Below, piece after piece: positions 1 through 7,206 of a DNA stretch of 11,511 nt (positions are counted from its first letter, which is position 1; each line of letters begins with the position of its first letter). This stretch comes from Alphaproteobacteria bacterium. Lineage in GTDB: Bacteria > Pseudomonadota > Alphaproteobacteria > Rhizobiales > Xanthobacteraceae. The translations under genes were made by a program, and so were the position numbers. The notes under the pieces were generated by a model. The model ran no database searches and was not told the DNA's origin. It worked only from the letters and a program-made list of their open reading frames with translations. Location of the stretch: assembly GCA_005883445.1 (NCBI GenBank), contig VAZL01000040.1, positions 2,662 through 14,172 on the forward strand. Reading direction: 5' to 3'.

Positions 1-1789
1 TGATCCTCGAGATGCGTTTGCGCATCAAAGGGCCCCAAGCAATCGTCGTAGCAAGCGCGGCTAGAACGGCATCTCGATGAACCGGCGCGGAAAAACTCTC
101 CAGGAGCTTGAGGAACAGCGACTTTGCGCCTCGCGCGCGGACCGCCTTGATCATGAGGGCGGGCCGAACGTCCCGATCCGTTTCGGTTGCGAGGAACAAG
201 GCCTTGGTTTTATCGGTCACATCGACCTTGCGCAAATCGAAGCTCTCGTCGCGCGCGTCGGTGAGACCGCTGTGGGCGAAGAGGTCGATGAGGGCGTCGG
301 TGCAGGCAAGCGCTCGCTCGACCCTTTTTGGCCCGATGATGCTCGCCGCCGCGGCCATGACCGTGTTCGGCGCATTGCCCGCCTCGCGCGCCGCGTCGGC
401 GGCAACGAGCGCCGGATCGCCTACCAAATTGACCTCGGCGGCGACCGCGACATCGAGTAGCGCACGGTCGTTCGCATCCGCGATCTCGTGCACGAGCGGA
501 AGCGCGAAGTTCGCCTCCAGCGGTTCGCGGGCGAGATCGAGCACCGGGACGCCGTGCACGCTCGTCACCTGCGTCTTGTCATCCATGACCGAAGCGCCGG
601 AGCAATCCTTCATGGTTTGCCGCGGGATGACGGCACCGATCTGCCTGTTCAGCGCCGCGATCTGGGCATCGTATGGGGGCATCGCCGCGACGACGCCGAG
701 ATCGAGCTGCTGCGGCAACTTGATTCCCAGGTTCGAGCCGAACCACGGCTTGAGCGCCAGGTTTCCCTCCGGGGCGAAGTCAGGCCGGGTGGCGTTCTCG
801 CGCATGACCGCGGTCAGCGCCGCCGGGATATGAGCGATGTTGGTGACGACGGCTCCTTTCGCCGAGAACACCGGCTTCTCGGGCGTAAAGATGCCGTCGA
901 CGCCGAACATCTCCATGAACCAGCGTTCCTTGGCGACGGCATCGTCGGCGCCGCCCGACATCGCGCCGGCATGACCGACGGCGCGGGTCAGCTTGCTCTT
1001 CCAGCGTCCAACCACGCAGGCCACGAGCGGCTTGGTGAAGTGGGCGTCGAGTTCGTAGTAGCCGCCCGGCTCCACGTAAAGCACCGCCGCCTTGCTGCGC
1101 GCGTCGTTGGCGAGCGCGAAAGCGAACTCGGGTGCGGCATAGTGGATGTAGACATCCTTGCCGCTCGAGATCAGCGTGGTGGTGCCCCAGCCGGCCATGC
1201 GAAGGTAGGTGGCAATGGTCGTGGTGAAATTGCCGGAGTTCGAGAGGATCGCGATCGATCCCTTCCTGAGCGCCTCGTCGGGACTATCGCCGCCCAGCGC
1301 GCCGCCGATGCGCACTTCGTTCCAAGCATCCGCCACGCCCAGGCTGTTGCCGCCGAAAATATCGATGCCGTTCATCTGCCCCATGGCGCGGATCTCGCGG
1401 GCGTCATGCACCGACATCTTCTCGGTGACGATAAAGACCTTCTCGAGCGCCGGATTCACCCGGATCAACTCGGCCACGCCATCGCGCGCCGCGGCGGGCG
1501 GGAGATAGATCACGCCGCAATTGAACCGATGGCCCGCCTCGAGCCCTTCGAGCACGCTGTTGTAGACGGGGATGTTCCCTTTCGTCGTCTGCATGAACTG
1601 CCCGCGCCGACCGGGCGAAGTGCCGAATACGACATTGCCGCCGGAATAGGCGTGACCGACCGGTGTAACGCTGCTCGACTCGCCGCCAAGGATGTTGAGC
1701 ACGCACACGCGGTCCTGGCGGGTGGCAATCTCGGCGAGCGAGCCGATGCCGACGAAGTATCTGAAGCTGCCGACGCCCCGCTTCTGCAT
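1..1789 (-). CDS. ATP-citrate lyase-like large (alpha) subunit, partial at 3' end; CoA-binding/ligase plus citrate-synthase-like domain
   Basis: The frame is open from ATG 1789 to the left edge, giving 596 codons with no stop, so the C-terminus lies outside the window. An AGGAG sits 6 nt before the ATG, and the small-subunit stop is 57 nt upstream, so the two are co-transcribed. Residues 1-330 resemble the CoA-binding and ligase domains of ATP-citrate lyase and succinyl-CoA synthetase alpha: a glycine-rich loop TSPGRRGQ near 58-65, a second Rossmann-like part with SNSGNFTT near 183-190, and the phosphohistidine motif VGHAGA with His273. Residues about 345-596 align by eye with the citryl-CoA lyase (citrate-synthase-like) part of ATP-citrate lyase. 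Where citrate synthases have a DHG/DHA histidine, this protein reads NLVGDP (454-459), and no GHR motif follows. Known chemistry of the family is ATP-driven acyl-CoA formation through a phosphohistidine; loss of the lyase step here is inference. It could equally be annotated as a CoA-binding protein or acyl-CoA synthetase. Confidence 0.8.
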   Translation of the reverse strand, partial: MQKRGVGSFRYFVGIGSLAEIATRQDRVCVLNILGGESSSVTPVGHAYSGGNVVFGTSPGRRGQFMQTTKGNIPVYNSVLEGLEAGHRFNCGVIYLPPAAARDGVAELIRVNPALEKVFIVTEKMSVHDAREIRAMGQMNGIDIFGGNSLGVADAWNEVRIGGALGGDSPDEALRKGSIAILSNSGNFTTTIATYLRMAGWGTTTLISSGKDVYIHYAAPEFAFALANDARSKAAVLYVEPGGYYELDAHFTKPLVACVVGRWKSKLTRAVGHAGAMSGGADDAVAKERWFMEMFGVDGIFTPEKPVFSAKGAVVTNIAHIPAALTAVMRENATRPDFAPEGNLALKPWFGSNLGIKLPQQLDLGVVAAMPPYDAQIAALNRQIGAVIPRQTMKDCSGASVMDDKTQVTSVHGVPVLDLAREPLEANFALPLVHEIADANDRALLDVAVAAEVNLVGDPALVAADAAREAGNAPNTVMAAAASIIGPKRVERALACTDALIDLFAHSGLTDARDESFDLRKVDVTDKTKALFLATETDRDVRPALMIKAVRARGAKSLFLKLLESFSAPVHRDAVLAALATTIAWGPLMRKRISRI

Positions 1790-1846
1790 GATACGCTCCT
1801 GGGAACGAAAACCGTTGCGAATGCGCTGAGCAAAACTCGCCGCCGT

Positions 1847-3142
1847 TCACGCCGCCATTACCTTGGCCGGCTCGGCGATCCTGAGATGCTTGGCGATCTC
1901 GGCGCGGGCGCCCGCTCTCATCCACGTGTCGACTGCGCGCGCGTAGTTGATCACCTCGCTCATGTCCGAATCGAAGCCGAAGATGCGGTACGGCAGGCCG
2001 AGCGCCTCCATGGTGTCGCGCATGGCGCCCATGCCGCGCACGAGATTGGGCCCGCCGCGGCCGATGACGACGAAGAGCGGGGTCGGGCCGTTGCGGCTGT
2101 AGTACTCGCGCAGCGCATCCGCCATGGCGCGGAATGTCTCGAAGATATCGGTATTGTTGGACTTGCCGCCGATGATGAACAGCACATTCGTCTGCTTGAG
2201 CCAGTGCTTGAAACAGATCTCGGCGACCGCCTTCATCTTGGCGTAGGGCGGATTGCCGCCGAAGTCCGACGAGATGATCGCATTGTCGCCGAGAAGCTCG
2301 GTGACCAACGAGTTGGCGCCGCCGCCGAAGGTGGGCGCCAGAATGGTCCCCTCGGCGTTGATGACGTAAACGTCGCTTTGGCCCTGGTAGGTGCGCAGCT
2401 GATTGATCTCGTGCTCGAAATCGGAATAGTCCACTGCAAACAGATGTTGAGGGAGTTGAAGGCGCTGCCAGCGAGGATCATCGCGGTCGAAGCCGCACTT
2501 GAAGTCGCAGGCGACCGGCGTAAGCCTGCCCGAACGGTCGGGGCGCATGCGGATCGGGTTCAGCTCGAGCGTCGTCATCCCGTAGTCGTGGAAGAGCTCC
2601 CAGAGCTTCGGCAGATGCTGCACCAGCGGCGAGATGATTTCTTTCGGCGCCTTCAGATTGGACAGTGCGTTGGCTACGACAAAGGCCTTGAAGCCGGTCA
2701 GCGGATCGAACGGAACCTGCGCAACCTGGGATTTATCGAGCTCTTCAATGTCCATACCGCCGTGGTGGGTCAACGTCATGGTCGGCGCGCGGAAGTGCGT
2801 CGAGTCCGTCAGTGAGAAGTACACCTCGTGCTCGGCCGGTACCGCGCCTTCGAAGGTGACGCCGTTCGCCTTGGCGAACTGATTGCCGTGTCGATGCTCG
2901 ACGAAGTAGAGCCGCTCCTTCTCCTTGAGCGCGGTCTTGAGATCCTTGGCCCGGCCCAACAAGCCTGCCTTGCCCTTCTTGCCCACCCCGCCCTTGAATA
3001 CGGGCTTGATGAACACCGAGCCATGGCGCTCGATCAGCGCTTTGATCTCGTCCTCGCTCGCGTCCGAACCCAGCACCTCGGCAGCCGGGAAGCCGACGAA
3101 TTGCAGCATTCGGCTGCCGTAGAGCATGCCCGTCACTTGCAT
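1847..3142 (-). CDS. ATP-citrate lyase-like small (beta) subunit: ATP-grasp plus citrate-binding-type domain
   Basis: 431 aa. The start at ATG 3142 was chosen because AAGGAG lies 8 nt upstream and homology begins there; an in-frame extension to 3211 only covers the truncated neighbour. The N-terminal half is an ATP-grasp fold like AclB or succinyl-CoA synthetase beta: SVFIKPVFKGG (42-52) followed by a lysine/glycine-rich strand, and TLELNPIRM (191-199), the usual metal/nucleotide segment, followed by DFKCGFDRDD (213-222). The C-terminal half matches the ATP-citrate lyase citrate-binding domain in order: FGGGAN (272-277), IIGGKSNNTD (323-332) and GRGGPN (361-366). The last keeps the arginine that binds citrate in human ACLY, while the ANFT loop of human ACLY reads NNTD here, so the acid recognised may differ. 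The length fits the prokaryotic small subunit of two-subunit ATP-citrate lyases or citryl-CoA synthetase. It should form a complex with the downstream large subunit in the cytoplasm. Family assignment is strong; substrate is not determined. Confidence 0.85.
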   Translation of the reverse strand: MQVTGMLYGSRMLQFVGFPAAEVLGSDASEDEIKALIERHGSVFIKPVFKGGVGKKGKAGLLGRAKDLKTALKEKERLYFVEHRHGNQFAKANGVTFEGAVPAEHEVYFSLTDSTHFRAPTMTLTHHGGMDIEELDKSQVAQVPFDPLTGFKAFVVANALSNLKAPKEIISPLVQHLPKLWELFHDYGMTTLELNPIRMRPDRSGRLTPVACDFKCGFDRDDPRWQRLQLPQHLFAVDYSDFEHEINQLRTYQGQSDVYVINAEGTILAPTFGGGANSLVTELLGDNAIISSDFGGNPPYAKMKAVAEICFKHWLKQTNVLFIIGGKSNNTDIFETFRAMADALREYYSRNGPTPLFVVIGRGGPNLVRGMGAMRDTMEALGLPYRIFGFDSDMSEVINYARAVDTWMRAGARAEIAKHLRIAEPAKVMAA

Positions 3143-3164
3143 GTTTGCGCTCCTTCCTCGGCCC

Positions 3165-3395
3165 CGCCTGCGCCCCACCCTCGAAGTCGGTGATCGAAAC
3201 GTCGAGCCCATAATCCTTGAAGTGACCGCGACGCTCGGCCAGAGTCAGAGGAAGATAATAGAGATGCGGCTTGTTGCCCACGCCGAGCCTGAGCGAAGGT
3301 TTTTCGAGCTGCTGCGCGCGACTCACCCCTGCGAAAGCGGTGAAGAATGCCGCGCCAGCCAAGCCAGCCGTAAAGGTTCGGCGGTCCAAATCCAT
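3165..3395 (-). pseudogene. 5' remnant of a Tat-exported NMT1/SsuA-type ABC substrate-binding protein
   Basis: From ATG 3395 the frame encodes a twin-arginine signal (LDRRTFTAG at 3-11, a hydrophobic stretch to about 23, a likely cleavage after SRA at 25-27). A typical start of a taurine/nitrate/NMT1-type binding protein follows: RLGVGNKPHLYYLPLTLA (36-53), a GHFKDYGLDV segment (57-66) and DFEGGAQA (70-77). Intact family members continue for about 250 more residues with KALQAL-like sequence. Here homology stops at about codon 77, and the frame runs out of register into the citrate-lyase-like gene, staying open to 2745 by chance. The break is about 22 nt before that gene's start codon. The simplest reading is a deletion that fused the 5' end of a transporter gene to the region just upstream of the ligase genes. 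No strong ribosome binding site precedes 3395. Confidence 0.75.
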
Positions 3396-3468
3396 GACGT
3401 CCGTGCTGCCCGTTCGTTCTCGCCAGCATAGCGCAACGCAAACCGCATTTCATCTCGGACCCATCGTA

Positions 3469-3493
3469 CCCGTTGCCTTTGTCCTGCAACGGG
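3469..3493. promoter_or_regulatory. perfect inverted repeat in the divergent intergenic region
   Basis: CCCGTTGC (3469-3476) and GCAACGGG (3486-3493) are exact reverse complements separated by 9 nt. The repeat lies between the minus-strand transporter remnant/ligase genes (start 3395) and the plus-strand thioesterase (start 3561). Its placement suits an operator for a dimeric regulator or a leader hairpin in the thioesterase mRNA. No T-run follows it, so a terminator is unlikely. No regulator gene adjoins it, so the role is inference. Confidence 0.35.
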
Positions 3494-3560
3494 CCTGTCT
3501 CTTCTCCCTTTGGGCTCAATGGCCGCGGGAATAGTTCGGTTACGACATAGGAGGCGATGA

Positions 3561-3953
3561 ATGGACCTGCTGACACGACTGAGGGCGCAACCGCTGCCTT
3601 TCGCCGCTCTTCTCGGCATCGAGCTCCTCAGCGCCGAGCCCGAGAAGATCGTCGGCGAAATGACCGTTCGGCCCGAGTTCTGTACGCGCCCGGCGGTTCT
3701 CCATGGCGGCGCCATCATGGCCTTTGCCGATACGCTCGGCGCGCTCGCGACCATCGCGAATTTGAAGGATGGAGCGAGCACGACCACGATCGAAAGCAAA
3801 ACCAACTTCATCGGCGCGGCAACGGTCGGCAGCCGCGTTGTCGGCGAGACAACGCCGCTCCACCGCGGAGGGCGCACGATGGTGTGGCAAACGCGCGTTA
3901 CGATCGAGGGGAAGCTCGTTGCGATCGTGATGCAAACGCAGCTTCTGCTATGA
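3561..3953 (+). CDS. PaaI-family hotdog-fold thioesterase
   Basis: 130 aa, the usual size for a single-hotdog acyl-CoA thioesterase. The start at ATG 3561 is fixed by a perfect AGGAGG at 3549-3554, 6 nt upstream; the overlapping ATG at 3557 is out of frame. The family signature is clear: VLHGGAIMAFADTLGALA spans 46-63, with HGG at 48-50 and Asp57 in the position of the PaaI catalytic aspartate. A TIESKTNFIGAA strand (76-87) and GGRTMVWQTRV (103-113) complete the 4HBT fold. Such enzymes hydrolyse aryl- or acyl-CoA thioesters in the cytoplasm, often to recycle CoA in degradation pathways. It is the only large plus-strand gene in the left 9 kb, divergent from the ligase module and convergent with the Rieske gene. 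Its substrate cannot be read from the sequence; a partnership with the ligase is only suggested by position. Confidence 0.9.
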   Translation: MDLLTRLRAQPLPFAALLGIELLSAEPEKIVGEMTVRPEFCTRPAVLHGGAIMAFADTLGALATIANLKDGASTTTIESKTNFIGAATVGSRVVGETTPLHRGGRTMVWQTRVTIEGKLVAIVMQTQLLL

Positions 3954-3957
3954 AGTC

Positions 3958-3979
3958 GCTGCTGGAGTTGGCAAGCAGC
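3958..3979. terminator. weak hairpin between convergent genes
   Basis: GCTGCT (3958-3963) and AGCAGC (3974-3979) can form a 6-bp stem with a 10-nt loop just after the thioesterase stop. A second small stem, CCGCC (4011-4015) with GGCGG (4023-4027), lies further on. Neither has a T-run, so intrinsic termination is doubtful. The 109-nt gap between the two convergent genes holds no other recognisable feature. Confidence 0.2.
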
Positions 3980-4062
3980 CCCCTACTCCGCCAGCGGGAT
4001 CACCGGAGGGCCGCCTTGGGTCGGCGGTTGCGGCATGGGGCGCCGCTCCCGGCTTCGTCGTC

Positions 4063-5014
4063 TCACCGGGACATCTCCCTCTCGCCATGCGTTTCCAGCA
4101 ACGCGAGCAGGCGCTTGCGCATGATGAGTCCCGGCCGATCCGAGGGCATGTGCATCTCGATCTTGCGGGTGACGTCGACGATGGCGTCGGGGTCGGTGGA
4201 CTCCAATATCTCGCGATCCTCCTCGATGATCGCCGCGTCCCAGTCGATCAGTTCCTGCGTGGAACAGTCCTCTTCTCGATCGTTGCGGAACAGGATTTGC
4301 ACCAGCTGGATGCTGCCGTCGTCGATCGGCGTCGCCGAATTGAAGATGATGTGACGCAGTCCGTTCGGATATTCGATGTCGAGCGTACGGCAGAACGGCA
4401 TGAACCAGGCATTGCGCATGTGGCGCTTGGTGGTGGGCTCGGTCGTGCCGGTCACTTTCCACGAGCTCGTATTTTTCCGGCTTGGGCTGATCGAGCTGCC
4501 CGAAGGTCGATTTGTGAACGAAGGAGAAGTGCGAGTTGTCGAATGAATTCTCCATCATTCGCAGCGGGGCGGTGTTCCAGCGATCGTAGAACTGATTTAT
4601 TCGTCGGTAGGATGGATCGCGGTCCTGCGGAAGGTCGGGGATCGGCTGCAAGGGATCCTCGAGCGAAACCCACACGTATCCATAGCGCGTGTCGCAGTGG
4701 AAAGCCTTGACGCGCGCGTCGGGCAGCGGCTGATCGGGCGAAAACTGCGGGATGCGCACGAGCTTGCCGGTGCGGTCGTAGGTCCAGCCGTGGTAGCCGC
4801 AGGTGATATGGCCCTTGTTGCTCCAGCCTTTCGACAGCTTGGCGGTGCGATGGCAGCAGCGGTCGGCAAGCGCTGCCGGTTTTCCCTCGCCATCGAGGAA
4901 CATGACGATTTTCTCGCCGAGCAGGACAAACGGCTTCGGCCCATCCGCGAGCATCTCGATCGGCACGGTCGCATACCAGAAGCGGCGAAGGACCTTTTGT
5001 TTGGTGCAGAGCAT
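4063..5014 (-). pseudogene. Rieske [2Fe-2S] non-haem iron oxygenase, alpha subunit, frame-broken near 4457
   Basis: Translation from ATG 5014 is preferred over GTG 5038 because GGAGG lies 8 nt upstream. It gives a Rieske monooxygenase of the vanillate/N-demethylase type. The cluster ligands are Cys53, His55, Cys72 and His75 (CxH, 16 residues, CxxH). The mononuclear iron site is SFDNSHFSFVH (157-167) with bridging Asp159, His162 and His167. Homology in this frame ends at about residue 186 (KYELVE, 4457). It resumes one frame over from about 4458 with VTGTTEPTTKR, MPFCRTLDIEYPNG and the C-terminal LIDWDAAIIEEDREILESTD, ending at 4063. Compared with relatives, roughly 8-10 residues also seem absent at the join, so a small deletion of 3n+2 nt is likelier than a single-base error. 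The first frame stays open to 3983 by chance, giving a misleading full-length-looking protein. If real, the oxygenase is inactive because it lacks its substrate-pocket C-terminus. It ends an operon after the amidohydrolase (20-nt gap). Confidence 0.8.
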
Positions 5015-5034
5015 GGATGCTTCCTCCCGTGGGC

Positions 5035-6396
5035 TCACGATGCCAGACGCGTCACGACGCGCGCGGCGTCATGGCGAAGCTGCGCAAGGTCAATTCCAGG
5101 AATTGTACCATCGCTTACGACGATGCGGCCGCCGACGATCAGATGCCGCAGGTGGGCGTCGCCCGCGCAAGCGACCGGTCCAATGAGCGGATCGTGCAGG
5201 CCGAAATAGCGCGGATGCGACAGGTCGAAGATCGCAAGATCGGCGAGCTTGCCGGGAGCGATCACGCCACCATCCTCGAAGCCGAGCACGCGGGCGCCAT
5301 GGGCGCTCGCCCAGCGCACCACGTCCTCGACGGCGACCGCGCCGGCGCCCTTGACCGCGCGGTGGGTGTGCCAAGCGCTGTGCATTTCACTGATCATGTC
5401 GGCGGACTCGTTGGAGGCCGCGCCGTCGACCGCGAGCGAGACCGCGCCTCCCAGCGCTGCGAGCCTTTCCGCCGGCGCAATTCCCGAGCCGAGCCGGCAA
5501 TTCGATTGCGGACAGTGCGCCATCCCGGTGCCGGTTTCGGCAAGAATGCGGATCTCCTCGTCATCCAGGTGCACGAGGTGCGCCAGCCAGACGTCGCCGC
5601 CGAGATAATCGTGATCCGCCATCCACTGGACCGGCCGCTTGCCGAAATTGGCGAGACAGAAATCCACGTCGGCCGAAGTCTCGGACAAATGACCATGGAT
5701 GCGCAGGCCCATGCGACGGGCGGCGGACGCGACGATCTTGAGCTCGTGGGCCTCAAGCGACCAGGGCGGCGTCGTCGGAGCGAATGCGACGCGGCGCATG
5801 CCCTCCGGCGAGGGGTCGTGATAGCGCTGCGCGCACGCTTCGACCGATTTGATCATTCGGTCGAGCGGCTCGGCCGGCGTCGGGATGAGATCAGGCGTGT
5901 CGAACGTGCGCGCCTTGGTCGCGCCGCCACGACAGAAGACGAGACGTATTCCGAGCTCTTGCGCCACCTCGAAAATCACATGCGACGGGTCGAAACGATA
6001 GCTTTCGGCATAAAGATAATGGTGATCGGCGGCCGTTGTGGTCCCCGAGAGAAGCAGCTCGACGAGTCCGATCCGCGCAGCCGTGCGCAGCGCCTCCTCG
6101 TCGATCTTGTGCCAGTAGGAATAGGGCACCGCGCGCAGCCAAGCGAGCAGCGGGACGTCGATGCCGGCACGCACGCCTTTAAGGACGCACTGGAAGAGAT
6201 GATGATGCGTCGAGACGAGGCCGGGATAGATCACGCAGCCGCTGGCGTCGATGAGGCGCTCGCCCGGCGCCGGTTCGAGCGCGCCGACCGCCGAGATGCG
6301 TCCATCGCGGATGCGAATCGCACCGCTCGCGCGCATCGCAACGCCGGGCAATCCGGTGAAGATTCCTTGCGCGCCCTGGATGAGCATGGAGGTCAT
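5035..6396 (-). CDS. amidohydrolase, 8-oxoguanine deaminase / hydroxyatrazine-type aminohydrolase group
   Basis: 453 aa, normal for the cytosine-deaminase-like branch of the amidohydrolase superfamily. ATG 6396 overlaps the permease stop (ATGA), with GGGAG about 9 nt upstream. Metal and catalytic residues are all visible: PGLVSTHHHLFQ (58-69) with the HxH pair His64/His66; HGHLSET (234-240) with metal His236 and acid/base Glu239; AHLVHLDDEE (272-281) with His273; and VDGAASNESADM (323-334) with metal Asp324. The C-terminus closes the composite beta domain (PGKLADLAIFDL, 381-392). Enzymes with this layout remove an amino group, chloride or alkylamine from purines and s-triazines using Zn or Fe. 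The LVSTHHHLFQ and DGAASN signatures look most like 8-oxoguanine deaminases. An exact substrate cannot be fixed by eye. It is encoded between an importer and an oxygenase, so it probably acts on the imported compound in the cytoplasm. Confidence 0.88.
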   Translation of the reverse strand: MTSMLIQGAQGIFTGLPGVAMRASGAIRIRDGRISAVGALEPAPGERLIDASGCVIYPGLVSTHHHLFQCVLKGVRAGIDVPLLAWLRAVPYSYWHKIDEEALRTAARIGLVELLLSGTTTAADHHYLYAESYRFDPSHVIFEVAQELGIRLVFCRGGATKARTFDTPDLIPTPAEPLDRMIKSVEACAQRYHDPSPEGMRRVAFAPTTPPWSLEAHELKIVASAARRMGLRIHGHLSETSADVDFCLANFGKRPVQWMADHDYLGGDVWLAHLVHLDDEEIRILAETGTGMAHCPQSNCRLGSGIAPAERLAALGGAVSLAVDGAASNESADMISEMHSAWHTHRAVKGAGAVAVEDVVRWASAHGARVLGFEDGGVIAPGKLADLAIFDLSHPRYFGLHDPLIGPVACAGDAHLRHLIVGGRIVVSDGTIPGIDLAQLRHDAARVVTRLAS

Positions 6397-7193
6397 GCGT
6401 CGGCTCCCACCTCGCTTTCGTGCCAGGCGCCGAGCGCCAGCTTGGACAGCCCCACCATTATGGTGAACAGGCCCACGCCAGCCAGGGTGATGAGAAAGAG
6501 CGCGGCGAACATGCGCGGGATATCGAGCTGAAAGCCCGATTGGAGGATTTCATAGGCCAAGCCTGCGCTGCGTCCTCCGGTACCGGCGACGAATTCGGCG
6601 ACCACCGCGCCGATCAGCGCGAGGCCGCTGGAAATCCGCAATCCGCCGAAGAAATACGGCAGCGCGCTCGGGATGCGCAGTCGCCACAGCGTCTGCATGC
6701 GTCCCGCGCGGCTCATGCGGAAGAGGTTCACCAGGCCCGGATCGACGCTGCGCAATCCGAGCGTGGTGTTGGATATGATCGGAAACAACGCCACCACGGT
6801 CGCGCATACGGTCAAGGCGACCTGCGTGTTCTTGACCAGGATGATGATTAACGGCGCGATCGCCACGATGGGCGTCACTTGCAGCAGAACCGCGTAGGGA
6901 AAGAAGCTCATCTCGATGGCCCGGCTCTGCACGAACAGGAACGCGATCAGCGTGCCGATCACAATCGCCGCGAAGAACGCCTGCAGGGCAATGCGCAGCG
7001 TCATGCCGAGCGCCGCCAGCAGCGTGGGCCAGTCGCTGGCGAGCGTGGCTGCGATATCGCTCGGTTTCGGGAAGAGAAAGATCGGCACGTTGAAACTGCG
7101 GCAGGCGATCTCCCACAGCGCGACCGCGAGCACGCCGACCGTCAAGGGCGCGGCGACGGTCATGAAGGTTTCGGACTGGGCAAGCGGGCGCAC
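6393..7193 (-). CDS. ABC transporter permease, SsuC/NMT1-associated (BPD_transp_1) family
   Basis: 266 aa. GTG 7193 is taken as start: AAGGA lies 7 nt upstream and 13 nt separate it from the ATPase stop. An upstream in-frame ATG (7301) would overlap the ATPase gene by 95 nt without homology. About six hydrophobic segments are visible (near 13-31, 61-84, 98-119, 124-142, 188-205, 226-250). The cytoplasmic EAA loop, which docks on the ATPase, is the segment SRAGRMQTLWRLRIPSALPY at 161-180. FPKPSDI near 41-47 is characteristic of the nitrate/taurine/HMP-type permeases. It forms the inner-membrane channel with the adjacent ATPase. Its stop overlaps the amidohydrolase start, so import and hydrolysis are translationally linked. 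Confidence 0.92.
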   Translation of the reverse strand: MRPLAQSETFMTVAAPLTVGVLAVALWEIACRSFNVPIFLFPKPSDIAATLASDWPTLLAALGMTLRIALQAFFAAIVIGTLIAFLFVQSRAIEMSFFPYAVLLQVTPIVAIAPLIIILVKNTQVALTVCATVVALFPIISNTTLGLRSVDPGLVNLFRMSRAGRMQTLWRLRIPSALPYFFGGLRISSGLALIGAVVAEFVAGTGGRSAGLAYEILQSGFQLDIPRMFAALFLITLAGVGLFTIMVGLSKLALGAWHESEVGADA

Positions 7194-7206
7194 CGCGCAT
7201 TCCTTG

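Noticed and set aside
488..2815. 775-codon open plus-strand frame
   Set aside because: It lies antisense to both citrate-lyase-like genes and crosses the gap between them. Its composition (many His, Arg, Asp, Glu) is typical of the complement of GC-rich coding DNA, and no domain is visible.
2745..3164. Extension of the transporter stump as a 216-aa fusion protein
   Set aside because: After about codon 77 the frame is an out-of-register shadow of the ligase small subunit, whose own frame is strongly conserved.
3983..4456. Apparent C-terminal half of a 351-aa Rieske protein
   Set aside because: The Arg/His-rich tail matches no oxygenase, while the other frame carries the expected C-terminal motifs.
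5017..6531. 504-codon plus-strand frame
   Set aside because: Antisense to the amidohydrolase and the end of the permease, both of which carry clear catalytic or membrane motifs; this frame has none.
6550..7200. Alternative permease-region minus frame starting at ATG 7200
   Set aside because: It has a start near the AAGGA but lacks membrane segments; the frame starting at GTG 7193 carries the six hydrophobic segments and the EAA loop.
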